From a bacterium (GTDB lineage: Bacteria > Planctomycetota > J058 > JAJDCP01), in the NCBI GenBank assembly GCA_030428695.1, contig JAUIEM010000076.1:1-29030 (forward strand): a stretch of 29,030 nt of DNA, read 5' to 3'. The translations under genes and the position numbers were made by a program. Below the pieces are notes generated by a model that was not told where the DNA came from, did not search any database, and was given only the letters and a program-made list of their open reading frames with translations. This document shows, one piece after another, positions 13,280-21,469 of the stretch. The first letter of the stretch is position 1, and every line of letters begins with the position of its first letter.

Positions 13280-15562
13280 TCAGCGCACCTCGAGCAGGCT
13301 GTTCAGGTTGCCCTCGCCGTCGTCGGCCTGGCGGGGGTTCCAGGGATCGAGGCTCCAGCAGCCGTCGACGACCAGCTTGTAGCTGTGCGTGCCCCGCGGC
13401 AGGTCGAGGCTGACCGTGAAGATGCCGTCGCCGTCCGCGTCCTCGATCGGCGCGGGCACCCAGCCGTTGAAGCTGCCCGCGACGGCGACCACCCGCGCCC
13501 CCTCGGGCGGAGCGTAGCGCAGCGTGATCCGGGAGCCGTCCTGGCGCGGTCCGGCGGGGGGGTCGTCGTCCAGATCGCGCGGGGGAATCCCGTAGCTCGC
13601 GAGGATCAACAGGGCGTAGGCGGTCGCGACGAAGGCGTCCTCGCGCTCGAAGCCGCTGGCGTTGAGGGCGGGCTCGAAGCGCCCGTCCGGGAGCTGCGCC
13701 GCGAGCAGGGCGTCGAGCAGCGGCGCCCCCCAGGGGTCGAAGGCGAACAGCTCACGGGAAGCCTGGCGCAGCCGCAGCCACCAGGTGTACTGCCAGGCGT
13801 CTCCCTGGCCGGGGTGGGCCGCGGCCCCCGCGTTCCGCAACAGCCAGCTCCTGCCAGCGTCGAGCCCGTCGGTCTCGCCGTGGCGGGCGAGGGTGACCAG
13901 GGCGGCGGCGGTCGCGCTGCCCCGCGCCCGCTCCCCGCGCAGGTAGGACCAGCTCCCGTCCGCGCGCTGGCTCGCGGCCTGCGCGGCCAGGCCCCGGGCG
14001 AGCAGCTCGGCGGGCACGTCGAGGCCGAGCTCCGCCGCCGCCTCGAGCCCGAACAGGGCGGCGCTGTGGTTGTGGGCGTCGGACACGCCGCGGCCCGGGT
14101 ACGACCAGCCGTCCCCGAGGGCGCTCGCGACCAGCAGCTCCACACACTCCCGGGCCCGGTCGCGGTCGGAGCTGCTGCCCGCGCTCCGGGGCAAGGCGGC
14201 GTAGAGCTCGAGGAGCAGCGCCGCCTCGACGACCCGCCGCGGGGTCTGCTTGCGCACGGCGCGCAAGGACCGGACGAACCCCGGGGACTCCTTCGGAGCC
14301 GGGTGGGCGGCGCACAGGGCGCGCAGGACGAGGGCGTTGAGCCCGGCAGGGAACAGCGCCCCGTAGGTTCCTCCCCAGGTGCCGTCCTCGCGGGCGGTGT
14401 TCTCGAGGAAGCGCAGCGCGCGGCCCTGGGCGCGGGCCAGGGCCTCGACCCGCGCGGCATCGAGGGCGAAGCCCGGCGCCTCCGCCGCCCCGAGCGGGGT
14501 CAGCCCACGGCCGTCGTAGAGCGCCCGCTCGCCGGCTTCGACCCGGGCCTCCGGGAGCTGCGCGACGCCCTCGACGACGCTGAGCAGCAGGCCGCCGTGG
14601 GTGACCGCGAGGCCCCCGTCGAAGGCGCCGCCGACCTCGCCCCAGGGCGTCCCGATCGGGCGCGGCGCGTCGAGGCTGGCGACAGCCAGGGCGCCCTGCT
14701 CGAGGTGGAGCTCCTCGCCGAGCTCCACGGTCGTGCCCGGGGCGAGCACACAGCGCGCCCCGCCCCGCTCGAGCACCGGCGAGACGCCTGCGGCGGCGGT
14801 GAGGCGTCCGCGGCTGCGCGGCTGCTCCTGGTCGTCGAGCAGCGTGCCCGCCGCCAGCAGCCAGCCGTCGTCGATGGTCGCCGGCGGGGGATCTTCCGGA
14901 GCCGGCTCGGGCCGCGGCGGAGGCGGCTCATCGGGAGGCGGCGGAGCCTCGGGCGTCGAATCTTCCAGCGTCGGAGGAACTTCCGGAGTTGGAACCTCCG
15001 GCGCGGGATCCTCCAGAGCTGGAACCTCCGGCGCGGGATCTTCCGGGGCCGGAGCTTCCGGCGCGGGATCCTCCGGACGCTCCGGAGCCTCTGGTTCCGT
15101 CCGTCCACCCTCCGCCCGACGCTCGTCTCCGGGCCGCGGCAGCGCCGCGAACAGGCCGAGGGCGAGCAGCACCGCGGCCGCCGCGGCCCACAGCCCCCAG
15201 GCCGGCCGCCGGGGGCGGGGCCGGTACCGACGGCGGCGCTTGCGGGGCAGCACCCGGGCGGCGACGCGACGGGCCCGCGCAGGGCTGACCGGACGCTCGG
15301 CCGCGGGCAGGCCGACCAGCATCGCGCACGCCTCGCACAGCGCGAGGTGCGCCCGCAGGGCGGGGTCGGGAGGCTCGCCGTCCAGGACCAGGGCGAGGCG
15401 CTCGGGGCTCGGGCAGAGCAGGCTGTCGCGCAGCGCCGCGTCGTCGGCCGAGGCGCCCTCGAGCCGCGCGCGGCAGGCCGCGCACTGGGCGAGATGGCGG
15501 CCCAGCGCCGGGTCTTCGGCGGCGCGGTGGGCGAGCAGACGGGGCCACGGGGGACAGGGCAC
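13280..15562 (-). CDS. Anti-sigma-like zinc-finger / TM / FecR-like / alpha-toroid / CBM48 fusion protein
   Basis: 760 aa. The N-terminal cytosolic part has two anti-sigma-like zinc-finger modules: CPPWPRLL...HLAQCAACR (3-31) and CPSPERLAL...HLALCEACA (50-80). A basic stretch leads to one TM (about 121-141). A Pro/Glu-rich spacer of about ten-residue repeats follows (about 155-228). Next is a FecR-like beta domain (about 250-357) with GTPWGEVGGAF and SVVEGVAQL. Then an alpha/alpha-toroid of the terpene-cyclase/prenyltransferase type (about 375-665) with repeated W motifs such as EDGTWGGTYG and ADGSWSYLRG. It ends in a CBM48/AMPK-type glycogen-binding domain (678-760) with VAGSFNGWVP and HSYKLVVDG. 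The GTG is chosen for GGAGGAAG seven bases upstream. No sigma factor gene is adjacent. Probably a transmembrane sensor; each domain is recognisable, but the combination is unfamiliar to me. Confidence 0.8.
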   Translation of the reverse strand: MPCPPWPRLLAHRAAEDPALGRHLAQCAACRARLEGASADDAALRDSLLCPSPERLALVLDGEPPDPALRAHLALCEACAMLVGLPAAERPVSPARARRVAARVLPRKRRRRYRPRPRRPAWGLWAAAAAVLLALGLFAALPRPGDERRAEGGRTEPEAPERPEDPAPEAPAPEDPAPEVPALEDPAPEVPTPEVPPTLEDSTPEAPPPPDEPPPPRPEPAPEDPPPATIDDGWLLAAGTLLDDQEQPRSRGRLTAAAGVSPVLERGGARCVLAPGTTVELGEELHLEQGALAVASLDAPRPIGTPWGEVGGAFDGGLAVTHGGLLLSVVEGVAQLPEARVEAGERALYDGRGLTPLGAAEAPGFALDAARVEALARAQGRALRFLENTAREDGTWGGTYGALFPAGLNALVLRALCAAHPAPKESPGFVRSLRAVRKQTPRRVVEAALLLELYAALPRSAGSSSDRDRARECVELLVASALGDGWSYPGRGVSDAHNHSAALFGLEAAAELGLDVPAELLARGLAAQAASQRADGSWSYLRGERARGSATAAALVTLARHGETDGLDAGRSWLLRNAGAAAHPGQGDAWQYTWWLRLRQASRELFAFDPWGAPLLDALLAAQLPDGRFEPALNASGFEREDAFVATAYALLILASYGIPPRDLDDDPPAGPRQDGSRITLRYAPPEGARVVAVAGSFNGWVPAPIEDADGDGIFTVSLDLPRGTHSYKLVVDGCWSLDPWNPRQADDGEGNLNSLLEVR
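14971..15090. repeat. 30-bp tandem repeat coding the Pro/Glu linker
   Basis: Four consecutive 30-bp units (14971, 15001, 15031, 15061) are visible. The last three all open with GCGCGGGATC. They code the ten-residue motif E-D-P-A-P-E-x-P-A-x on the minus strand. Unit number may vary between strains, changing linker length without a frameshift. Confidence 0.75.
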
Positions 15563-15702
15563 AGATCTTCCTCCGTCCTCCTGGTGGCGGGCAGCGTAGC
15601 GATCCGGACAGGCCGCGGGGAGTTTTTTTTGCGCCGCCCCCTCCCAGACCGATGCAAGGAACCGCGTCGGGCCGGCGTCTACCCTGACGGAGGATCTATT
15701 CC

Positions 15703-15730
15703 TTGACCTGACAACCCGCCGGGATAAGGT
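15703..15730 (+). promoter_or_regulatory. Candidate promoter for the GspG-like pseudopilin gene
   Basis: TTGACC (15703-15708) matches five of six -35 bases. The best -10 at 16 bp spacing is TAAGGT (15725-15730), only three of six; GATAAG two bases earlier matches better but at 14 bp. The local drop in GC supports a promoter, but the -10 is unclear. Confidence 0.35.
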
Positions 15731-15778
15731 AGTCTCTCCGTGAAAACCGTGCACTCATCCGTTTTCGGCAGGAATACC

Positions 15779-16411
15779 ATGCGTACCAAGTCCGGCTTTA
15801 CGCTGATCGAGCTGCTGGTCGTCATCGCGATCATCGGGGTCCTCGCGGGCCTGGTGATGGTCGGGATCAACGCGGCCCAGCAGAGCGCTCAGGCCACGAT
15901 CACCCGCACCTTGATCCAGAGCATCGAGGGCGCACTCGCCACCTACCACGAGGCGAACAGCTTCTACCCGGGCTTCGGCGCCTCCAGCGACGCCGGCGAG
16001 GACGAGCCCCGCGCCCTCTACCGCGCGCTGTGCAACCTGCCCGAGTTCGAAGGCAGCCTGACCGGCGCCCCCCTGTTCACCCCGAAGGACGACCAGGTCG
16101 GTCTGCTCTACGAGGACAACAACAGCAACGCCGAGGCGACGACCACCGAAGACGCGAACGAGAGCGACTTCGGCGACGGCACCGCGACCGGCACGGCGCC
16201 GGACGACGACCTGGTGCTGCGCGACGCCTGGGGCAACTTCATCCACTACATGGAGTGGGAGTCCCGCACCCAGAACAAGAACGGCCAGGACTTCTGGGGC
16301 AACCCCGTCGAGGCGCGGCGCGCCGTCCGGGACAGTTTCTCGCTGTGGTCCGACGGGCCCGACCAGATCAACGACCTCGGCGACGAAGACGACATCAACA
16401 ACTGGGAGTAG
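15779..16411 (+). CDS. GspG-like type II secretion major pseudopilin
   Basis: 210 aa. MRTKSGFTLIELLVVIAIIG (1-20) is a class-III prepilin leader. Prepilin peptidase should cut between G6 and F7, with Glu at mature position 5. The hydrophobic helix runs to about residue 27. The C terminus has FSLWSDGPDQ and DEDDINNW, matching the acidic calcium-binding end of GspG, and RDAWGNFIHY resembles the family's D-x-W-G-x-P-Y. GspG forms the pseudopilus that pushes exoproteins through the type II secretion system. At 210 aa it is longer than the usual ~140. The extra length is an Asn/Glu/Asp/Thr-rich insert around 125-150. The ATG is chosen for AGGA eight bases upstream; a GTG at 15740 lacks a site. No other gsp genes are nearby. 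Confidence 0.85.
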   Translation: MRTKSGFTLIELLVVIAIIGVLAGLVMVGINAAQQSAQATITRTLIQSIEGALATYHEANSFYPGFGASSDAGEDEPRALYRALCNLPEFEGSLTGAPLFTPKDDQVGLLYEDNNSNAEATTTEDANESDFGDGTATGTAPDDDLVLRDAWGNFIHYMEWESRTQNKNGQDFWGNPVEARRAVRDSFSLWSDGPDQINDLGDEDDINNWE

Positions 16412-16437
16412 GGCTCCCGGTCGTTGCGGCAACTGGC

Positions 16438-16469
16438 GGCGGGGGCGTGCCCCCGCCTTCGTCGTTTCC
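16438..16469 (+). terminator. Rho-independent terminator after the pseudopilin gene
   Basis: GGCGGGGGC (16438-16446) and GCCCCCGCC (16449-16457) form a perfect, very strong GC stem. It starts 26 nt after the pseudopilin stop and is followed by TTCGTCGTTT. The tail is only moderately T-rich, normal for high-GC DNA. It separates the pseudopilin from the reductase gene. Confidence 0.65.
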
Positions 16470-16509
16470 GGCGTGGACACCCGCGCCGCCCGAGATGGGA
16501 GGGCCCGCG

Positions 16510-17325
16510 ATGGACCCCAGCCTGGGACTCGGCTCCCTGCGCTCCACGGCGCCGCGCGTGCCGCCCCCGCCCGCGCCGTCGGATCCGAGGCCTCCCGGGG
16601 CCGGTCCGAGCGGCCCCTCACGACTGCTCGCGCCGCCCCCGCCCGGAGCGCCCGGCACGGTGCTCGAGCGCGTCGAGGTCAGCGCGGATGTGATGGTGCT
16701 CCGGGTCGGAAAGCCCACGGGCTTCCGCTTCACCCCCGGCCAGTACGCCAAGCTCGGCATCGACCGCCAGCGGAACAAGTACAGCATCGCCTCGGCCCCG
16801 GGGCAGCCCTGGCTCGAGTTCTGCATCGAGCGTGTCCCGGGCGGGGCCCTGACGCCGCGTCTGTTCACGCTGCGCCGCGGTGACAGGGTCGAGCTCGCCA
16901 ACAATGGCGCGGGCTCGTTCTGCCTCGAGGGCGGCGCCCGCCGGCACCTGCTGGTCGCCACGGTCACCGGCGTCGCGCCTTTCATCAGCATGCTCCGGCA
17001 CCACCTGCCGCGCGGCGAGGGCAGCTTCCTGCTCCTGCACGGCGCCCGGCATCCCGAAGAGCTCGCCTACCGGCCGCTGTGCGAGAAGCTCGCCGCCGAC
17101 CACCCCGACCGCTTCGCCTACATCCCGACCGTCACCCGGCCGGGCGCGGAGTCCGGTCCCCGCGCCGGACGCGTGACCGCCTGGCTCGACGAAGTGGTCA
17201 CGCGCCTCGGCCTGGAGCCGGGCCGGGGCTGCGCCTACGCCTGCGGCCATCCGGACATGGTGCGCGAGGTCGGCGAGACCCTGCGCGATCGGAGCATTCG
17301 GGTGCGGACCGAGAGCTACTGGTAG
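16510..17325 (+). CDS. Ferredoxin/flavodoxin-NADP+ reductase-like flavoprotein
   Basis: 271 aa. An odd Pro/Ala/Ser-rich N terminus (1-50) precedes a plant-type FNR fold. FRFTPGQYAKLGI (72-84) starts the FAD domain and RNKYSIASAP (88-97) is the R-x-Y-S-x-x-S flavin motif. GVAPFISMLRHHL (154-166) opens the NADP domain and YACGHPDMV (243-251) is the conserved C-G-x-P-x-M segment. It ends in ESYW, with a C-terminal aromatic residue that stacks on the flavin in bacterial Fpr-type enzymes. It moves electrons between NADPH and ferredoxin or flavodoxin in the cytosol. The ATG at 16510 is preferred to one 15 bp earlier because GGGAGG precedes it. The Pro-rich head is not a family feature, so the real start might be a GTG near 16660. 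Confidence 0.85.
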   Translation: MDPSLGLGSLRSTAPRVPPPPAPSDPRPPGAGPSGPSRLLAPPPPGAPGTVLERVEVSADVMVLRVGKPTGFRFTPGQYAKLGIDRQRNKYSIASAPGQPWLEFCIERVPGGALTPRLFTLRRGDRVELANNGAGSFCLEGGARRHLLVATVTGVAPFISMLRHHLPRGEGSFLLLHGARHPEELAYRPLCEKLAADHPDRFAYIPTVTRPGAESGPRAGRVTAWLDEVVTRLGLEPGRGCAYACGHPDMVREVGETLRDRSIRVRTESYW

Positions 17326-17579
17326 CCGGGAATCAGCGCGCGAGGTCCGCGAGGGGAGGCCACTTCCCGAAGTGCCGTCTCACGGAATCCGAAGACGTCC
17401 TCACGCCTGCGACGGGCGGGGAGAAACCCGGCTCCTACATTGGATTCCGACGCACACCACGGGTGAGCTCGGACGTGCGGCATGCGAGCCATGCCCGGCC
17501 TGGGCTGATTGTTTCATCCGAATGTAGCGCAGCTTCAAGGATGCCTGGCGAGACTCCCAGCTATTTCTGACTAGCATGA
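17326..17579. other. Gene-free stretch, lower GC, with short hairpins
   Basis: I see no credible gene here. CACTTC-CC-GAAGTG (17361-17374), about 35 nt after the reductase stop, is a weak terminator-like hairpin. Short inverted arms CTACATTGGA (17435-17444) and TCCGAATGTAG (17517-17526) flank a further small stem, GGCATG/CATGCC (17479-17495). Base composition is less GC-rich than the neighbouring genes, as expected for decayed DNA. Confidence 0.5.
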
Positions 17580-17717
17580 GCCGTCCAGCAGGGCGGGCTC
17601 CGCTACGCACCGGTGGCGCGGGATGTCGACGGGGACGGGCGCGACGAGCTGTTCGTGCCGGTCGGCGACGGCCGCGTGCTCGCCCTCGCCCCGCTGCTGC
17701 CCGGGCGGGTCCTGTGA
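17580..17717 (+). pseudogene. Remnant of an FG-GAP/VCBS-repeat protein (C-terminal end)
   Basis: One frame reads AVQQGGLRYAPVARDVDGDG, then RDELFVPVGDGRVLALAPLL, to a TGA. The D-V-D-G-D-G-R-D-E-L-F-V segment followed by G-D-G-R-V-L-A-L is the calcium-binding strand motif of FG-GAP/VCBS beta-propeller repeats. There is no start codon in frame. A stop at 17577-17579 lies directly upstream, so only about 45 residues survive. It is best read as the tail of a larger exported protein gene whose 5' part was lost. Chance is unlikely given the exact motif, but the fragment is short. Confidence 0.55.
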
Positions 17718-17751
17718 AGCTTTCCCGCCGGGCCGGTGCAGGGGAATCGAG

Positions 17752-17930
17752 CCCGTTTGATGTACCAGGATTCCTGCTGCGGACCTGGAGGCCGCGCGTC
17801 TCGGGCACTTCGGACCCTCTGCGCTGCTCACCTATGGACAAGGCATGGGCTCCGCTGCTCGATGGTCCGAAGCACCCGATCCACTGCGGCCTCCAGGCCC
17901 TCGCGACGAAATCCTGGTGAATCAAGCGGG
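17752..17930. repeat. 179-nt imperfect palindrome (MITE-like element or structured RNA)
   Basis: The two halves are inverted copies, roughly 70-75% alike by hand alignment over about 80 nt. Outer arms: CCCGTTTGATGTACCAGGAT (17752-17771) against the reverse complement CCCGCTTGATTCACCAGGAT of 17930-17911. Further in, CCTGGAGGCCGC (17784-17795) pairs with GCGGCCTCCAGG (17886-17897). GGGCACTTCGGACC (17803-17816) pairs with GGTCCGAAGCACCC. Several mismatches would be G-U pairs in RNA. It lies between a decayed gene fragment and the histidine kinase gene. No transposase is present. Confidence 0.65.
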
Positions 17931-17999
17931 TGGGGTTGAGGCGGCTGGCGCGTGTGCGGGGAGGCGGCGTGGTGTAGGATGATCCCACCCGGAGGTGTG

Positions 18000-20429
18000 A
18001 TGTTCCGCGCTGTTCCTCTGCTCTTCGCTTGCCTCCTCAGCGTCGGCCAGGGCGCCGAGGTGCTGACTCTAGGCGACACGCGGCAGCGCGAGCTGCTCGG
18101 CACGTATTGCGAGGTGTTCGAGGACCTCGGCGGGGCCTTCGACCTCGCCGCCGTGCGCGCCCTGCCGGACCAGGCCTGGCAGCCGTCGCCGGGACCCCGG
18201 CTGAACCTCGGCTTCACGGACACGGTGCTGTGGCTGCGCTTCGAGGTCGAGAATCCCCACCCCGAGCCCCGGGAGCTGTTCCTGCGGCAGGACTACGCGC
18301 TGATCGATGTGCTCGAGCTGTTCGTGCTCGCCCCGGACGGGAGCCTGCGGCGGGAGAGCATCGGCGACTGCCTGCCGTTCTCCGAGCGGGACGTCCCGGA
18401 CCGGGTGCTGGTCTTCCGCCTCGAGCTGCCCCCCGACGCGCGGCGGACCTGCTGGCTGCGCTACGAGACGACCAGCTCACTGGCCGTCGACATCGAAGCC
18501 CTCGGGGGCCGCGCCATCGACGACCTGCGGCGCGGGGAAGACCCCGTGTTCTTCCTCTACATCGGCGTGCTTCTGACCATCGCGGCCTACAACCTGCTCG
18601 TGTACGTCTCGGTCCGCGACACGACCTACCTGTACCTGGTCACCTACGTCGGCGCCTACCAGATCTTCACCCTGGCCCTGACCGGCCTCGGCATCGCGTA
18701 CCTGTGGGGCGACGCCCTGTGGTGGGCGAACTTCTCGATCCCGATCAGCCTCGGGGTGACCGCCGCGGCGCTGGTGATGTTCTCCTACCGCTACATGCAC
18801 CTGGACGTGGTTCTCCCGCGCGTCGGGACGCTGTGCAAGGTGCTCGCCGCGGTCAACCTGCTCGGGGCGCTCAGCTGCCTGTTCGACGACTACGCGATCG
18901 CGATCCGGGTGTCGGTCGGCCTCGCCTGTATCGGCACGGTCGCGCTGCTCGTCGGCATCACGCCCTACCTCGCCTTCGTCAAGGGCCAGCGCCAGGCGCG
19001 CATCATGGGGCTGAGCTTCTCGCTGTTCTTCGTCGGCGTGCTGCTCAAGATCCTGCTGGTCTTCGGCGTGCTGCCGATCCACGTCCTGACCCGGCACGGG
19101 TATGAGATCGGCTCGGTCGTGCAGCTGCTCGTCCTGTCCTTCGGCCTCGCCGACAGGGTCAACGCGATGCGCGGGGAGCTCAGCGACCTCAACCGGGGGC
19201 TCGAGGCCCGCGTCGAGCGGCGCACCGACGAGCTGCGCAAGGCCCGCGACGCGGCGCAGGTCGCCAACCAGGCGAAGAGCGAGTTCCTCGCCTCGGTCTC
19301 CCACGAGATCCGCACGCCTCTCAACGGGGTGCTCGGGATGGCCGAGCTGCTCAGCCTGACCGAGCTCGACGCCGAGCAGCGCCACATGCTCAAGACCGTC
19401 CAGAGCTCGGGCACCGCCCTGCTCGCGCTGATCGAGGACGTGCTCGACTTCTCGCGCATCGAGGCCGGCGCGATCAAGCTCGAGACGGTGCGCTTCGACC
19501 CGCGCAAGACGGTGCGCGAGATCGAGACCATGATGCGCCCGCAGGCCGAGAGCAAGGGCCTGCGCTTCGAGGTGTCGATCGCCGACGAGCTGCCGCGCCG
19601 GCTGATGTCCGACCCCGCGCGGCTCCGCCAGATCGCCCTCAACCTGTGCAGCAACGCGGTCAAGTTCACCTCCCAGGGGCACGTGCGCCTGACGGTCACC
19701 TGGCAGGACGGTACGTTCACGCTCGCGGTCGCCGACAGCGGGATCGGCATCCCGAAGGAGAAGCTCAGCGGCATCTTCGGCCGCTTCACCCAGGTCGACG
19801 CCTCGTTCACCCGCCGCTACGGCGGCGCCGGCCTCGGCCTGGCGATCTCCCGGGAGCTCGCGCGGCTGCTCGGCGGCGAGCTCGGCGTCGAGAGCAGACT
19901 GGGCCGCGGCTCGGTCTTCACCCTGCGGCTGCCGCTCGCGCTCGCCCCGCCGCACTCCTCCCACGAGCTGACGCCGCCCTCCGAGCCCGGGCAGTCCTTC
20001 GCGCGCATCCTGCTGGTCGAGGACAACCCGATCAACCAGGAGGTCGCCCGCAGCATGCTCGAGCGGCTGGGATGTTCGGTCCGGCTGGCGACCAACGGCG
20101 AGGAAGCGCTCCGCGCGGTCGAGACCGAGCGCTTCGACCTCGCCTTCATGGACTGCCAGCTCGACGGCATGGACGGGCTCGAGGCCACCCGCCGCATCCG
20201 CTCCCGGGAGGCGGCCGAGCGGCTGCCCCATCTGCCGATCGTCGCGATGACCGCCAACGCCTTCGCGAAGGACCGGGAGATGTGCCGCGCCGCCGGCATG
20301 GACGACTTCCTCGCCAAACCCGTCCGGCTCGCCGGGCTGCGCGGCATGCTGAAGCGCTACCTCCCGGGCCCCGACCGCGTGCTGACCCCGCCCGCCTTGA
20401 GCGACGGAGATCCCGGAGCCGAAGGCTAG
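18000..20429 (+). CDS. 7TMR-DISM hybrid sensor histidine kinase with receiver domain
   Basis: 809 aa. A signal-like N terminus (1-19) precedes a periplasmic 7TMR-DISMED2 beta domain (about 25-175; [15 protein letters not shown] at 71-85). The seven-helix 7TMR-DISM domain follows (about 183-385), then a coiled coil (386-425). HisKA has [13 protein letters not shown] (434-446; H435). The ATPase has [10 protein letters not shown] (548-557, N552), DSGIGIP (579-585), FGRFTQ (593-598) and [10 protein letters not shown] (608-617). The C-terminal receiver has [11 protein letters not shown] (673-683), phospho-acceptor D718 in [13 protein letters not shown]751 and K773. DISM kinases are thought to sense small, often sugar-like ligands. 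All catalytic residues are present. The ATG is chosen for GGAGG five bases upstream. The output partner is not in the window, so phosphate may pass to an Hpt protein elsewhere. Confidence 0.92.
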   Translation: MFRAVPLLFACLLSVGQGAEVLTLGDTRQRELLGTYCEVFEDLGGAFDLAAVRALPDQAWQPSPGPRLNLGFTDTVLWLRFEVENPHPEPRELFLRQDYALIDVLELFVLAPDGSLRRESIGDCLPFSERDVPDRVLVFRLELPPDARRTCWLRYETTSSLAVDIEALGGRAIDDLRRGEDPVFFLYIGVLLTIAAYNLLVYVSVRDTTYLYLVTYVGAYQIFTLALTGLGIAYLWGDALWWANFSIPISLGVTAAALVMFSYRYMHLDVVLPRVGTLCKVLAAVNLLGALSCLFDDYAIAIRVSVGLACIGTVALLVGITPYLAFVKGQRQARIMGLSFSLFFVGVLLKILLVFGVLPIHVLTRHGYEIGSVVQLLVLSFGLADRVNAMRGELSDLNRGLEARVERRTDELRKARDAAQVANQAKSEFLASVSHEIRTPLNGVLGMAELLSLTELDAEQRHMLKTVQSSGTALLALIEDVLDFSRIEAGAIKLETVRFDPRKTVREIETMMRPQAESKGLRFEVSIADELPRRLMSDPARLRQIALNLCSNAVKFTSQGHVRLTVTWQDGTFTLAVADSGIGIPKEKLSGIFGRFTQVDASFTRRYGGAGLGLAISRELARLLGGELGVESRLGRGSVFTLRLPLALAPPHSSHELTPPSEPGQSFARILLVEDNPINQEVARSMLERLGCSVRLATNGEEALRAVETERFDLAFMDCQLDGMDGLEATRRIRSREAAERLPHLPIVAMTANAFAKDREMCRAAGMDDFLAKPVRLAGLRGMLKRYLPGPDRVLTPPALSDGDPGAEG

Positions 20430-20435
20430 CTAGCC
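20424..20435. other. 12-bp perfect palindrome over the kinase stop codon
   Basis: GGCTAGCTAGCC overlaps the TAG stop of the kinase gene and holds CTAG twice. CTAG is a rare tetramer in many bacteria. It lies in the short convergent gap (20430-20518), where I see no stronger terminator. Confidence 0.35.
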
Positions 20436-20518
20436 CTGCTTCGATGTGCTTCCGGCGGGACGCTGCTGCCCGGCTTCCCGATGCGCCTGGGGGACATGTT
20501 TCCGGAGCGCTGATCCCC

Positions 20519-21370
20519 CTATTCCCACAACCTGCGCAGGGCCCCGAGGAAGGCGTGGGGCTTCTCGAGGTGCGGGGTGTGCGCCGCGTCGGCGATCACG
20601 GCCGTGCGCACGCCGGGGATGGCGAGCAGGGCGGCGGGGAAGTCGGGGATCGGCGAGGCGCCGCCGCGGATCGCCAGGGTCGGGCACTGCACCTCGGCGA
20701 GCAGGGCGGCGACCTCGTCGGCCGTCGGCCGGGTCGGCTCGCGCAGCCGGTGGCGCGGATCGTAGCGGAAGCTCGCGGAGCCGTCCGCCAGCTCCTCGAG
20801 GCCCTGGCGGCCCCAGGCCCTGCGCAGGTCGTCCGGGACCCGGGGCTGGGCCTGGCCGAGGCGCTCGAGGGCGGCCTCGAGGCTCGGGTAGCGCTTGCGC
20901 CGCGGGGGCGTCTTCTGGCCGTCGATCCAGGCCCGCAGCCGCTGACCCAGGGAGGTGCTCAGGGGGCGGATGGGATACGCCTCGAGCAGGGCGAGGGAGG
21001 ACACCCGCTGCGGGTGGCTGGCCGCGTAGGCGGCGCAGATATAGGTGCCGGCGCTGTGACCGAGCAGCGCGACCCGCGCGCTGCCGAGGTGGTCGACCAG
21101 GCGCGCGAGGTCGGTGACGCCGTCCCAGAAGGAGTAGGGCGCCGCCGCCCAGTCGGAGTGGCCGTAGCCGCGCCGGTCGAGCAGCACGACCTTCCAGCGC
21201 TCCGCGAGCACCGGCCCGAGGTGGGCGAAGCTGCCGCCGTGGTCGAGGAAGCCGTGCACGCACACCAGGGGCTCGGCGTCGGCCGGCCCCCGCCAGTGGT
21301 AGCGCAGGTGTCCCGGGCCCCCGTCGGCCGCCGGGTAGCACGCCAACGCCTCCGTCCGCCAACCTTCCAC
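20519..21370 (-). CDS. Alpha/beta-hydrolase fold protein
   Basis: 283 aa. PLVCVHGFLDHGGSF (34-48) is the oxyanion HG motif and LLDRRGYGHSDW (63-74) the following strand-loop. LLGHSAGTYICAAYAASHP (102-120) is the nucleophile elbow with S106. The catalytic His is H264 in ADAAHTPHLEKP. The usual acid after strand 7 is unclear, because IRGGASPIPD has Ser-Pro where Asp is expected. D243 or E130 may replace it. A cap domain covers about 135-215. The GTG is chosen for AAAGGAG five bases upstream. A longer ATG form would be less typical. Substrate unknown; esters or epoxides are possible. Divergent from the NAD synthetase gene with a 99-bp gap. Confidence 0.85.
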   Translation of the reverse strand: MEGWRTEALACYPAADGGPGHLRYHWRGPADAEPLVCVHGFLDHGGSFAHLGPVLAERWKVVLLDRRGYGHSDWAAAPYSFWDGVTDLARLVDHLGSARVALLGHSAGTYICAAYAASHPQRVSSLALLEAYPIRPLSTSLGQRLRAWIDGQKTPPRRKRYPSLEAALERLGQAQPRVPDDLRRAWGRQGLEELADGSASFRYDPRHRLREPTRPTADEVAALLAEVQCPTLAIRGGASPIPDFPAALLAIPGVRTAVIADAAHTPHLEKPHAFLGALRRLWE

Positions 21371-21469
21371 GGCCGCTCCTTTCGCGTCCCGGACCCCAGC
21401 CGGGCCGGAGAAGCCGGTATGGTAGCACATCGGCCGCGCCGGTAGAATCGGCGCAACGGAGGATCGACC

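Noticed and set aside
15623..15630. Eight-T run upstream of the pseudopilin gene, read as a terminator
   Set aside because: No convincing stem precedes it on the plus strand; on the minus strand it is an A-tract that may aid a promoter, but no paired hexamers were clear.
15658..15679. GGAACC...CGTCTA, an ECF-sigma promoter resemblance
   Set aside because: Spacing is about 12-14 bp instead of the usual 16-17, so it was not called despite the neighbouring anti-sigma-like gene.
17576..17920. 114-codon plus-strand frame over the FG-GAP remnant and palindrome
   Set aside because: The protein is Arg/Ala/Pro-rich without any motif; the FG-GAP motif is in a different frame.
17752..17930. tRNA or retron RNA in the palindrome
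   Set aside because: There is no cloverleaf with T-loop or anticodon stem, and no reverse transcriptase is nearby.
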